From Pseudovirgaria hyperparasitica (taxonomy: Eukaryota > Ascomycota > Dothideomycetes > Acrospermales > Acrospermaceae), in NCBI RefSeq assembly GCF_010093815.1, contig NW_022985550.1, forward strand, positions 757,074 through 821,073: a stretch of 64,000 nt of DNA. Direction: 5' to 3'. The notes beneath the pieces were generated by a model that had not been told where the DNA came from, made no database searches, and saw only the letters and a list, made by a program, of their open reading frames with translations. Made by a program: the position numbers and the translations under genes. Below, one piece after another: positions 48,201 through 58,226 of this stretch; the stretch's first letter is position 1, and every line of letters starts with the position of its first letter.

Positions 48201-48353
48201 GACACTACGCATAGCATGGGTATGGTATCGAATGCCGGACCTGGAAGAGGAAGCATGGGAACTGTTGTGCAACCACAACCCCTACAGCAGCAGACACCCG
48301 GTGTACAGCCAGGGCAGAAGCAAGGAATAGACAAGTATGAAAGTCTATTGTAA
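45275..48353 (+). CDS. SCY1: Scy1-like pseudokinase
   Basis: Four exons, 45275-45880, 45935-46781, 46828-47195 and 47271-48353, give 967 residues. MFSAALKSFSSNISSNY is the typical Scy1 start, so I prefer it to the upstream in-frame Met at 45254. The kinase-like domain (about 30-370) is catalytically dead: VHCNLTPEAIFIN replaces the HRD loop and KISGLGYS replaces DFG. A HEAT-repeat region follows (LPRILNQFPKSVLEKKILPA, KLRETFIIVAKKG, LDVFKEVGKIADSDYLAMDV). The C-terminal 280 residues are Ser/Pro/Gln-rich and disordered. Scy1/SCYL proteins bind clathrin adaptors and COPI and act in Golgi-endosome traffic. The exon joins SKGDWKIS, KDDILPII and AVMMAALDV are all family-consistent. Confidence 0.93.
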
Positions 48354-48883
48354 AACGAAGTTGTGGATAATGATAAGCATCCGCCGCCTCAATCTTATGA
48401 TACCCTTGGCATAGCATTTCAGAGGGCTCTACATTGCGAACATGAATACCAGACCAGTGTAAGCAGGACTTTACTTGAGTGTTATTTTTCCATGCGAATA
48501 CCTGATGGCCCATTCCCATTGTACGATAGGTAGCGCGACTTGGGTGGTATATAGATGTACCAACCTGAGGACAGCCACTGACTTTCAATAAATAATACTA
48601 CACGTTTTGTGTACATAACATTATGCTTGGTCCGACACGTTTGATTGGCTATAACCCTACATCGTGCCGCATCTTACAGGCTTACTAACGCGCAAGCGGG
48701 AGCCCAAGCTTCCAGGAGCAGACGGTACCGCACACACAGCCCTGGAGAGCTCCCAAGTCCCAACGTCCATTGCATCACCTATTACCATCGCAACCCACAT
48801 TCGCGCGCGCCAATTCTCTCGTGTCGCTCTGTCACTCCTGCATTCGCCTTACTACACTCGCTGCTCACTACCTGGCCGCCTCA
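48354..48883 (+). other. Intergenic, 530 bases
   Basis: Trailer of SCY1 and upstream region of the HMG gene. No distinct element. Confidence 0.6.
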
Positions 48884-49979
48884 ATGCTTGCCCGCGGCCT
48901 TCTCGGCCGTCGTGTGACGCTTTGCGTACCCAAAACAACAACAAACAATGCTGCGTACAGCGCGATTAGCTTCCAGTCTGTCAATCAGGCACGCTTCATT
49001 CTTGCTGTCCGGAATGCATTGAAACTCTGCTCTCCATCCCTGGCGCGCTCCTTCGCAACCAAGCAAATTACCAAGAAGCCTGCTGCCAAAAAGACCACGA
49101 CCGCCAAAAAGCCGGCGGCTAAGAAGAAGGCTGCCCCCAAAAAGAAGACTGCCTCGAAGAAGAAGAAGCCAGCAGCAAAGAGGAAGGTCGGAAAGAAAGT
49201 AAAGAAGACCAAGAAAGCTCCTAAGGTCTTGACGGACGAGCAGAAGACGGCAGCTGCAGCGAAGAAACAGCGGGAGAGGGTAAAGACACTGAAAGCTGAG
49301 GCCCTGGAGCCACCCAAGGGCAAGCCATCGACCGTTTGGCAGCTCATTATCCAGGAGCATACGGCAGGGAAGACTGGAGTTGCTTTCGTGAAATTGGTAG
49401 AGGAGGCGAAGGCCAAGTACAATGGCCTCTCGCCCTCAGAGAGGGAGGTAAGTACATTGCTTGTAGAGAACCATATTGAACCACATCGCTGATCACTCCC
49501 AACAGGCGTACAACCACACCGTCAACCAGAACAAGGCGGACAATACCGCAGCGTACGAGAAATGGGTCAAGAGTTACACTCCGGAGCAAATCCGCATTGC
49601 CAATGCAGCGCGAAGCAGTCTTCGTCGTCTTGCAAAGGCAAGCAAGAAGCCTGTTTCATATCGCTTGATACACGATGAACGTGCCCCGAAGCGCCCTGCG
49701 ACCTCCTACACGTCCTTTGCTACGGACCGATATTCCTCTGGAGACTTCACCGCCATTCCAATGACCGAGGCTGGTAAGCTGATGGGCGAAGAATGGCGTG
49801 CACTGAACGCTTCCGAGAAACAGGTATGACATTGCTATCCATAACGTCGAAGCTCAAACAGCTAATTCGATTTTATTTAGAAATACGAGGCACGCGCAGA
49901 AGCCCAGAAACAGGCGTATTACAAATCTTTCAAGAGCACCTTCGGTCACGACGCTCCTTCAGTGGCCAAAGCCGCGTGA
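48884..49979 (+). CDS. Mitochondrial HMG-box DNA-packaging protein
   Basis: Three exons, 48884-49447, 49506-49823 and 49881-49979, give 326 residues. The N terminus MLARGLLGRRV, with further Arg/Ser up to LARSFATKQ, is a good mitochondrial presequence with a likely processing site near RSFA. A histone-H1-like basic segment follows (KKPAAKK, KKKAAPKKK, KKKKPAAKRK, about 65-115). Two HMG-box-like regions come next: TVWQLIIQEHTAG...LSPSEREAYNHTVNQNK with YEKWVKSYTPEQI, and RPATSYTSFATDR...GEEWRALNASEKQKYEARAE. Abf2/TFAM-type proteins bend and compact mitochondrial DNA. An HMG protein with this presequence probably does the same; localisation is inferred. Confidence 0.87.
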
Positions 49980-50340
49980 AGATGGGAATCCTTCTCCTAG
50001 ACTTGTGTAGCCTTGATGGCCCTGCTAGATGAACCGTCCTGTCAATACCATTTCCTTGCGCTTCTGTTCGTGTACAAGGGTAGTATTCCGGCGCGGCAGG
50101 CTCTGGTATCTTTGGTGGTATTCTCCTAACGTCGTGCGATACATGTATGTGTTGGAACCAGGCGCAAAGATGCACTGTATATTTTTTGGGGGGGGGGGGA
50201 AATCGCTACGATGTGGAGACTACGAACGTACTGCCTTGTTTCGTCTGTTCAGTTAAGACCCGTGTTATCGTACGTTCAATATTGACCTGCTACCAAATAC
50301 AACCCGCCACGTAATATCCATGGTACTACTCTGCCCTTCT
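49980..50340. other. Intergenic between convergent genes
   Basis: Contains a run of twelve G at 50188-50199 and nothing else of note. Confidence 0.65.
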
Positions 50341-51015
50341 TCACTCGACAGCAACTCGCTCGCCCACCTCTTCACTACCAACATCAAACCGAACAAGTCG
50401 CTCAACCCGCACGTCTTGAACGCCCTCTAGCCCTCCCAACCGCAACCCTTCAACCCAGTCCTCCACCCTCTTCCCATCATCCACCCCGCCCGTCGCCCAG
50501 CTCGACACAACCACAAGCTCCGCCCCATCCTCAACCGTCCACCCAAAACCCACCTTCCCCTCCGCACCCACACCCACATCCTCCCTCCTCCCCAGTCTCG
50601 CCACAACCCTCTCCCTACACCGCTCCTCCCCACCAACACGCATCCGCACAACACCCAGCCCATCCCCGCCCAGCGGCAGCACAGCACTCGGTACATCGAT
50701 ATGCACGAGCGACTCGACGGCCATGTAATCGCCTAGGAGACTGAGTAGTTCCTGGTTTTGCGCCGAGGGGATGAAGCCGGAGGTGTGCTGGGCTAGGGAG
50801 GCCCATTGGCCGAGGATGTAGATTTTTGGTGTGGGTTGTTGTGGTGCGTGTGGGTGTGGTGAGGGTGGTGATGGTGGTGATGTGTAGTAGTAAAAGGGGT
50901 GGGATGTGTAGGATTGCATGGCGTGTTTAGCGCGGCGGAGGTGTGATTTTAGGGTTGGGTTGTTGGGGGAGATGGTTGGTGCGAGGGTGAGGGTTGCGAG
51001 TTCGGTGATGGGCAT
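50341..51015 (-). CDS. ABM-like (dimeric alpha/beta barrel) protein
   Basis: Intronless, 224 residues. The opening MPITELATLTLAP, the YYYTSPP segment, then IYILGQWASLAQHTSGFIPS and LLSLLGDYMAVESLVHIDVP follow the strand-helix order of antibiotic-biosynthesis-monooxygenase-like domains that are common as small fungal proteins. The second half repeats the fold weakly (GKVGFGWTVEDGAELVVVSSWA). ABM-fold proteins include heme-degrading and quinone-forming monooxygenases as well as proteins with no known activity, so the reaction is open. It lies co-directional with, and 309 bases downstream of, the Zn2Cys6 regulator. Codons are C-rich in the first half and G-rich in the second. The leader is an unusual repeat, listed next. 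Confidence 0.72.
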   Translation of the reverse strand: MPITELATLTLAPTISPNNPTLKSHLRRAKHAMQSYTSHPFYYYTSPPSPPSPHPHAPQQPTPKIYILGQWASLAQHTSGFIPSAQNQELLSLLGDYMAVESLVHIDVPSAVLPLGGDGLGVVRMRVGGEERCRERVVARLGRREDVGVGAEGKVGFGWTVEDGAELVVVSSWATGGVDDGKRVEDWVEGLRLGGLEGVQDVRVERLVRFDVGSEEVGERVAVE

Positions 51016-51094
51016 GGTTGTGGTTGTGGTTGTGGTTGTGGTTGTGGTTGTGGTTGTGGTGGTGGTTGTGGTTGTGGTGGTGGTTGTGGTTGGA
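51016..51094. repeat. (GGTTGT)n repeat abutting the ABM-like start codon
   Basis: About thirteen units of GGTTGT, some GGTGGT, lie directly next to the minus-strand ATG at 51015. In the mRNA sense the leader reads (ACAACC)n up to the start codon. Confidence 0.9.
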
Positions 51095-51324
51095 AGGGTT
51101 GTATTTGGGTTTGTGGTGGGAAGGGAGGGAGGGAGTGGGTTGTGCTTTTATAGCGTTCTTTTATTTCTATTGGCCATATCAGGGTGATGTTGGATGGATT
51201 GGTTTTTTTTGGCAGGCAGGCAGACGACGGGCTCCGTCATCCTTTTTCAGGCTCCAAGATGCCGACGCGGCCTCGCGCACGTGACATGCCGATCAAAAGG
51301 GGGGAGGCTCATTTAGATCTAGCT
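51095..51324. other. Short intergenic
   Basis: Promoter side of the ABM-like gene and trailer of the regulator; no element recognised. Confidence 0.55.
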
Positions 51325-51384
51325 TCATAGAGTGCTGTTTTGAGTGAATATCTGGGTTGGGTTCCAGCTTGTGCGGTAGTGATG

Positions 51385-51425
<41 letters not shown>

Positions 51426-53744
51426 GCTGTGGCGGAAGCGTGGCATTATCAACGTAGCTCTGCCAGAAGCTATTATCGATATCGGCAAACAGCCCGCCGT
51501 TCAGCGCGCTCAAGTCATCCATGAACGCCCAGTCCGCGGACCCGGCGCCAGGGGTGCTATTGCTCTGCAGAAAGGGCGTCGCGGAGGCACTGGCGGCGCT
51601 ACTCGCCGACGCAGCGAACGGGAACGGGCGGTCCTCGATCCAGCTCTTGAACATGGTGATGCGGCGGGAGATGTAGAGGAAGAGGTCGTTTTCGGTGAGG
51701 CCGGCCTCCTTGGGGGCGCGATTGAAGCGGGTGATGAGCTCGTCCATGATGTGGGAGGGGTCGATGACCTGGTACATGTGGGACTTGCTGCTGCGGTCGC
51801 CGTCGGCGCGGAAGAGCTTGGACATGACGATGAGCATTTCGCCCAGGTAGGCCCAGTGCGTCATGGGGAGGTCGTAGAACTGGGCGGGCGCGATCTTGCA
51901 GTGGACTTCCATGGTCTGGGAGATGGCTTGTAAGCATTTGTAGAGGTAGTCCGAGGAGGCTGCTATGCTGTCGCGGGCTTCGTGGTCGTGGGTTTTGAGC
52001 GAGCTGTAGTAGGCGTATTCGTAGAGGTGGATTTCGGCGGTGCCGGCGGCGACTTGGGCGACGTATGGGACGGCGAACTCGTTGAGTTCGGGGGTTAGGG
52101 TTGAGTCTTGGAGGGCTGTCTTGATTTCGTGGAGCTTGTTTGCCATGGAGGCGACGTAGAAGCCTAGAGGTGCTCTGCCTGATCCGCCACTTTCGAGGTC
52201 GCTTGTGCTGTTTGAGCCTATCTGTTCGCAGAACTGCTGCAGGCGGACGAGGTGGACGAGTCGTGCATCGAATGGACTGTCCTTTGCTTCGAGGAGTTTC
52301 TTACAGCAGTCGTCCATGTATGTTGTGTATCTCGGTCCATCCATGGCTCTGAACGACTTGGAGAGTCTGGATGAAGTGTTAGCAGCTGGAAGGCTTGACA
52401 GAGTTGCCCTTGACTCACACTGAATGGAGGTAGAAACATCCTAGCAGTGCTCTCATGTGATCAGGAGAGTCTTGCGTCCGATTGGCAGATTCGCCGTGTG
52501 CCATGCGTCGTGTGAATGAGTCTACACCTCTCCTCTCACGAGACTGTGGTGCTCTATTCAAGCCGAGTTCAACGGACAGTGCAAATCCGAGATGGAGGAG
52601 GTTCGTAAGCTGTGGGATGCAGAAGACGAAGGGCTGGTACCAAGCAACCAGAACAAGAATGGACTGGAGAAGATCCAAAGTCTTTTCTCCTTTCAACATG
52701 AGTCGATGGACCATCTCAGCAACGAGACGTTTCTGCATCTCCCTCTGGTCGTGGAGGTTCTTCCACGACGCAAGAGCAACCATCTCCTTGAACAAGAATG
52801 GGTTGACATGCTTCGTCTCGCCCGCAGGCTTGTCGTGTGGATGGTAGACAAAGGGGAAATGCGGTAGCATCTGCGTGAGGAAATGATTATAGAGCGTCTC
52901 GACAGAAGCATCCACAGGCATCATGACGTTGATGGATGATGAGTCGGGTTCCGGCAGTTGCGTATCTCGACCATCCCTATCTCTGGTTGTCGACGAGGCA
53001 GACACGGAGGTGGCTGGCGTGGCAACCTGCATGTGCTCGCCGCTGTCCTTCCTCTGGTTGAGCAGGTTGAAGAGGCCGTCGATTTTCTTCTCGAGCTGTG
53101 CAACCCTCGTCTCCTTTGCTCGTCTCTTCCTGGGACCTGGAGCGGGTTGCTGGGGCATACACGTCTTGTTGAGTCTCCGGCATCTGCTTCAGTTAGTGAT
53201 TCGTTGCAGTGACGGTCGAACATGAGACTAGTATAAGCGTTTTAATAGAGCTAGCCAGAAGAGAGACACAGGCACATATATTGATAGATATAATGCATGT
53301 AAAGCGGTTATACAGTGACCAGAGAAACAATTGACAGGCAAGAAGGTACATTAGAAGTAGAGAAGACAGCAGACTGGTGTGATGTGCACGCGGGAGGTGA
53401 CATATCAAAAACATATCGGGCAGAAACAAGCTGTGCAAGGAATCTACATTGGGGAGAACAGAAATTGAACAGTCAAAAGACATGCAGGGTTGGCACTCCA
53501 GACCTTATCACTTAGAGAGTTATCAGGCCGTGGAGCTTGATCATGAATTGAAGACATATAAAAAGAACACCTACCTATCACAAGGATCACTACTGCCACT
53601 GCCGGGCCGAAAAGTACACTTTATTTTTGTGACGGCGCACTGCCGGCAAGCTCGAGGATGTCTTGTGTTGTTGGAAGGGGCCGGACCATCATCACCACCA
53701 TCAACACCATCGTCCACGTCGTCCATCTGCTCAGGAGAGCTCAT
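51325..53744 (-). CDS. Zn2Cys6 transcription factor with fungal regulatory domain
   Basis: Three exons in coding order: 53744-53575, 53183-52419 and 52366-51325, giving 658 residues. The zinc cluster is split by the first intron: RACRQCAVTKIKC in exon 1 joins via CDR to CRRLNKTC in exon 2. The Cys residues are at 33, 36, 43, 55, 58 and 65, with spacing C-x2-C-x6-C-x11-C-x2-C-x6-C. A basic linker and short coiled coil follow (KRRAKETRVAQLEKKIDGLFNLL). The fungal-specific middle homology region begins near VETLYNHFLTQMLPHFPFVY and runs past HSVLSKSFRAMDGPRYTTYM. The C terminus has a Gln-Thr repeat from a CAGACG hexanucleotide (51377-51418). It is divergent from the flavoprotein monooxygenase and may regulate it. 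Intron 1 is 391 nt, far longer than the local norm. Confidence 0.9.
51377..51418. repeat. In-frame hexanucleotide repeat in the regulator
   Basis: Tandem GTCTGC units code a Gln-Thr run near the C terminus of the regulator on the minus strand. Copy number probably varies between strains. Confidence 0.85.
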
Positions 53745-54892
53745 GATGGCTGCTGACTACCGGTACGGAAACGGAGAAGTCGAAAAGTCCAGAGGGAAAG
53801 AAGAGTTGTGATAACGCAAGACGGACGGGCTTACTGGAATTCTCCTGACGAGCATGATGAAGCAAGTATAGTATATCCAAGATGACGGTCGGAGTCGGGG
53901 CCGAGAGTCTCTCCGTCGGAGCCGGCGGAGTATGCCGCGCGGCTCGGCCGATGGAATCCTTCGCACTTTGATATCCATCCTTGGGAGAAGGAAGACATGT
54001 CATTGTTTTGACTATTATAAGATTTCTCTACGCTAGAGATATAGAAGGATGGTAGGGTCGTTTAGTGATTATCTTTAGATATACGATATTCTTGGTTGTG
54101 TATATAAAGGCTTGGTCGCTATTTCGGAGTCGGACCTTACTAGAGACGCCGTCCGGTGCAGACCTCTTTAAATGCATTCGCCGCAAACAGCATACCCTTC
54201 CGACTATTAATTAATCCTGTTCTTATAATCATCTGTCACAACCCACGATTCACCACGTCTCACGGCTGTCAGCGTCCAGGTATCTCTCTTACGTAAAACC
54301 CCTCTCATGCAGAGCACTGTGTCGCTGTGTCACTGTGAGAAGAATGCTGGCTACGGAGATAATTCGGACGAGGCCGTTGGACGTCTGTGTATATATCAGT
54401 GCACCGACAAGGAGTGTTGACGAAGATGCATTTTCTAAAAGACTAATGCGGTAGCTGGATGAGTGTCGGAAAGTGAAAGGGGGTTAGGTCAGCAAAGACG
54501 AATTGCCTAAAACCGACATTCGAGTTGCCGACACCCCAAGTCCCACAAAGTAGTCTGACCAATCACCGTCCAGCACCCCGCGTTTCGACCAATCCCACGT
54601 CGGTTTCCAGTCCACCAGTATAGGATCCGAATTCGAGGGTGAGCATTGCCGTCCGTGAGTAGTGATACTGAAGTCCTTTTACACCGCGTATATATTCTCA
54701 CCATCACCTTCAAATCACCACATAAACCCTCGCATATAATACCAAATCCTTTGGGCCATCTCATTAATCAAACAGCTTTTGCTTGACAAAGACATAAATA
54801 TCTTTTTATATCTATTTATTAATTCATTGTCAGCATCTACCGACGTCATCTTGTCTCCGCGGCGCGGTAACGGGGCGCGTGCTTCTTCGAAC
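53745..54892. promoter_or_regulatory. Shared upstream region, regulator / monooxygenase
   Basis: 1.15 kb between divergent start codons. A GC-rich block at 53885-53950 holds about a dozen CGG or CCG triplets in both orientations. Such half-sites are what Zn2Cys6 proteins bind, so this is a candidate operator for self-regulation, for the monooxygenase, or both. The remainder is AT-leaning with no other clear element. Confidence 0.5.
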
Positions 54893-56999
54893 ATGTCAAA
54901 CTATGACATCGTCATTGTTGGTGCTGGGCCGGTGGGTCTGATGCTATCGTCGTGTCTGGCAAGATGGGGATACAAGATCAAACACATCGACAACAGAGCA
55001 GAACCGACGGCGACCGGCCGCGCAGACGGCATCCAGCCCCGATCACTGGACCTGCTCCGGAACATGGGACTCAAACGACAGATCATGGCACACGAGCCTG
55101 CGAAAGTTTACGAGGTGGCCTTCTGGGACCCTGCATCCAAGGGGATTGAGAGGACTGGCACGTGGCCCAGCTGTCCAAAGTTCATCGATGCGCGATATCC
55201 GTTCACGACGCTGCTGCATCAGGGGCTGATAGAGCGGGTGTTCATCGAGGACATTGAGAAGAACGGCACGCACATTGATCGTCCGTGGACAATCACTGGC
55301 TTCAAGAACGACGGCAAGGATCCCAAGTATCCTGTTGAGGTCAGCCTGGCGCACGTGGACGGCTCTCAAAAGGAGACGGTGCGAGCAAAGTATCTGTTCA
55401 GCGGCGAGGGCGCCAGGAGCTTTGTGCGCGAGCAGCTCAAGATTCCCATGATCTACAGAGACCCTATCGCGCATGTTTGGGGTGTGATGGACGGTGTCGT
55501 CCGGACGAACTTCCCCGACATCAAGGTAAGCAAACACTGAAAACCACAAGAACAAAAAAGACATCCACGCTCGTTCACTCACTCACTCACCGCAGATGAA
55601 ATGCACCATCCACTCCGACACCGGGTCCATCATGGTCATCCCGCGCGAAAACAACATGGTCCGGCTGTACATCCAGATCGCCTCGTCGACAGACAAGGAC
55701 TGGAACCCGCGCAAGACGGCAACGGCAGAGGAAGTGCAGGCGCACGCCCAGCAGATCTTCAAGCCCTACCACATCTCCTGGGACCGCATCGAGTGGTTCT
55801 CCGTCTATCCGATCGGGCAGGGCATCGCGGAGCGCTACACGCTCGACGAGCGCGTCTTCATGGGCGGCGACGCCTGCCACACGCACTCGCCCAAGGCCGG
55901 CCAGGGCATGAACACGGCCTTTCTCGACGCCGTCAACCTGGCCTGGAAGATTCACCACGTCGAGGCCGGCCTGGCATCGCGCGCCCTCCTCGCAACCTAC
56001 GAGTCCGAGCGGCGCGAGATTGCAGACTCGCTCCTCGCCTTTGACGCCAAATACGCAAAGCTCTTTTCCGAACGCCTGCCGTCCGCCGGCGAAGTCGGCG
56101 CCGCATCCTCCACATCCACATCATCCCCCCCCGCCGCCCCCGAAAACGCCTTCATAACCACCTTCAAAGAATCCTGCGAATTCACCTCGGGCTACGGCGT
56201 CGCCTACGCGCCCAACCCGCTCAACTGGTCCCCCGACCACCACCCCTTCCAGCACCCGCTCTTCCGCTCCCGCGCCGGCACCGGCACCGGCACCACCACC
56301 CTCCTCCGCCCCGGCCGCATCCTCCCCCCGGCCACGGTAACCCGCGTCGTCGACGCAAACGAGCGCCACCTCGAGCACGAAATCCCGCTCAACGGCGCCT
56401 TTCGCCTCTACGTCATGGCCGGCGACGCCGTGCACCGTGCGCCTGCGCGGGCCGCGCTCGCGGATTTCGCGGCTTGCGTGGCGGCAAAGGGCTCGTTTTT
56501 GCGCTGTTTTGCGAGGCCCGGTGCGTTTGCGGATGGTGCTGGTGTCTCCTCGTCTACGGATGGTGCTGGTGTCTCGTCTTTGGATGCTGCTGCTGCTGGT
56601 GATGCTGCCGATGATGCAAGCACCGCGTACGCCGCATCCCCAGCATCATACCACGAGCGGCACACGCCGCACTCGCCCTTCTTCAGCCTTGCGATCGTGC
56701 TGGCGGCCGCGCGGCGCGATATCGACATTGCGCGCGATGTGCCGGGGGTACTGGCGCGGTATCGCGATAGCGTGTATGCGGATGATGTGTGGGATGCGCG
56801 GGTGCCGGATGCGGGGGCGGCGGCGCATGCGAAGTTTGGGGTTGGGACGGAGGAGGGTGCGGTGGTGGTGGTGAGGCCGGATGGGTATGTTGGGTGTGTG
56901 GTTGGGTTGGTGGAGGGGAGGGGGACGGTGGAGGCGTTGGATGGGTATTTTGGGGCGGTTGTGGGGAGGCGGATTGGGGGGGAGAGGGCGGGGTTGTGA
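54893..56999 (+). CDS. FAD-dependent phenol 2-monooxygenase-type enzyme
   Basis: Two exons, 54893-55525 and 55596-56999, give 678 residues, close to the family's usual 650-670. [20 protein letters not shown] holds the FAD Rossmann motif GAGPVG (10-15). [16 protein letters not shown] and the second FAD motif [20 protein letters not shown] (about 298-317) are typical of phenol hydroxylases. The C terminus, [16 protein letters not shown], is the thioredoxin-like dimerisation domain. The enzyme would ortho-hydroxylate a phenolic substrate using NADPH and oxygen. The start at 54893 is chosen because the FAD motif then lies at the usual distance. A low-complexity Ala/Ser/Asp insert with a tandem 27-nt repeat (56531-56584) sits in the C-terminal domain. 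It is divergent from a Zn2Cys6 regulator. Confidence 0.9.
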
Positions 57000-57961
57000 G
57001 TGTTGTTGTGGTTGTGATGGGCGTGGATTGTGTTTTGGGTATATGGGTGGATTGATGTGGTGGTGGTGGTGATGTGTGTAGTTTGACGATAGGGGGTCAG
57101 GGGGTCAGGGCGTAACAGCGGTGTTTTTGAGAAGTAGATGGCGTTGGTATTGTTAATTGAGACTTGAGCCTTGAGACATTCGAAGATAGAAGAGCATTGC
57201 AAAGTCATCTATCCATTATAGCAGACAGTATTACGAAGTAGCGTGTCGTGAACATAGGTTTCTGCCATCGCCATGTCTCCTCCAAGTCATCCCTTACCAA
57301 CATGGAAACCTCACAGCAGCGTCGTTATAATTAGCTGACAATCCCAGATCCAGTCAAATCTGCTGCACACACACACCTCTAGACATACATACACATCCAC
57401 ATACACAACGCCATGCACGCACGCACGCACGCACGGCATTCTCGACCCCAGTCAGGGGTCGATGCGGACAATCCACTGCACCTCCACCTACCTCCTCCAC
57501 CCCGACCTCGACCTCCATCTCCAGCACAGCACGCACGCGCCAGGTGGTGCCAGCAAGCACAGCAAGCCTCCGAACAAGACGAACAGGCAGATATATAGAC
57601 AGGACAGTCGTACGAAGAATGTGATACTTACTAGTAGACCTTTTCTGGGGTCTGATACTAGCGGGATTATGCGCCAAGAGGGGGGTGAGACGACGGGGTT
57701 CTTGGAGAAACGGGTTAGGTAGTATTGCGTTGTTGTCTTGAGTGAATGAATGAATGAATGAATTAATGACTTAATGAAGTTGCGTATGTATTGACGACCG
57801 AGGACTTGACGAGGCTAGAATATTCCAAGAAAGGGGAGGGAGGAGGCTGGGCGGTTGGTTCTAGGGCGAGTATACTGTACACCAGCCACGGCTCCGACAG
57901 TGAGGATGCGGCATGCATTTACATCCATGCCACTACATCCTGCATGTCTCGGAATTGACGT

Positions 57962-57992
57962 CTGTCTGTCTGATGACATGACAGACAGACAG
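57962..57992. repeat. Perfect 11-bp hairpin built on CTGT repeats
   Basis: The arm ctgtctgtctg at 57962-57972 and its exact complement cagacagacag at 57982-57992 enclose a nine-base loop. Confidence 0.85.
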
Positions 57993-58176
57993 TCGAGCAG
58001 GATTCACAGCATCATTTGCACACACAACAAGACAGAGAGTGTAGATCTTCCGTCTGGAGGTCATGCGGGTGCTAATCTTATCTTATCTCAGCTCAGCCCA
58101 TCTCATCTCATCTTGTCCTGTCCTGTCCTGTCCCTCATTACATACTACATACAGTAGACGCAGGAGGGAAGTACCG

Positions 58177-58226
58177 AGAAGGCAAAGGCCAAGGTCAAGG
58201 TCAAGGTCAATGTCAAGGTCAAGGAT
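58177..58226. repeat. (AAGGTC)n hexamer array
   Basis: About six to seven tandem AAGGTC units, one changed to AATGTC. AAGGTCA is also the nuclear-receptor half-site, but fungi lack those receptors, so I treat it as a simple repeat. Confidence 0.8.

Noticed and set aside
51340-51933. 197-codon plus-strand frame opposite the regulator
   Set aside because: Shadow of the GC-rich regulator exon; composed of Arg/Gly/Leu runs.
58177-58226. AAGGTC array as a nuclear-receptor response element
   Set aside because: Fungi do not have classical nuclear hormone receptors, and the array looks like slippage of a hexamer.
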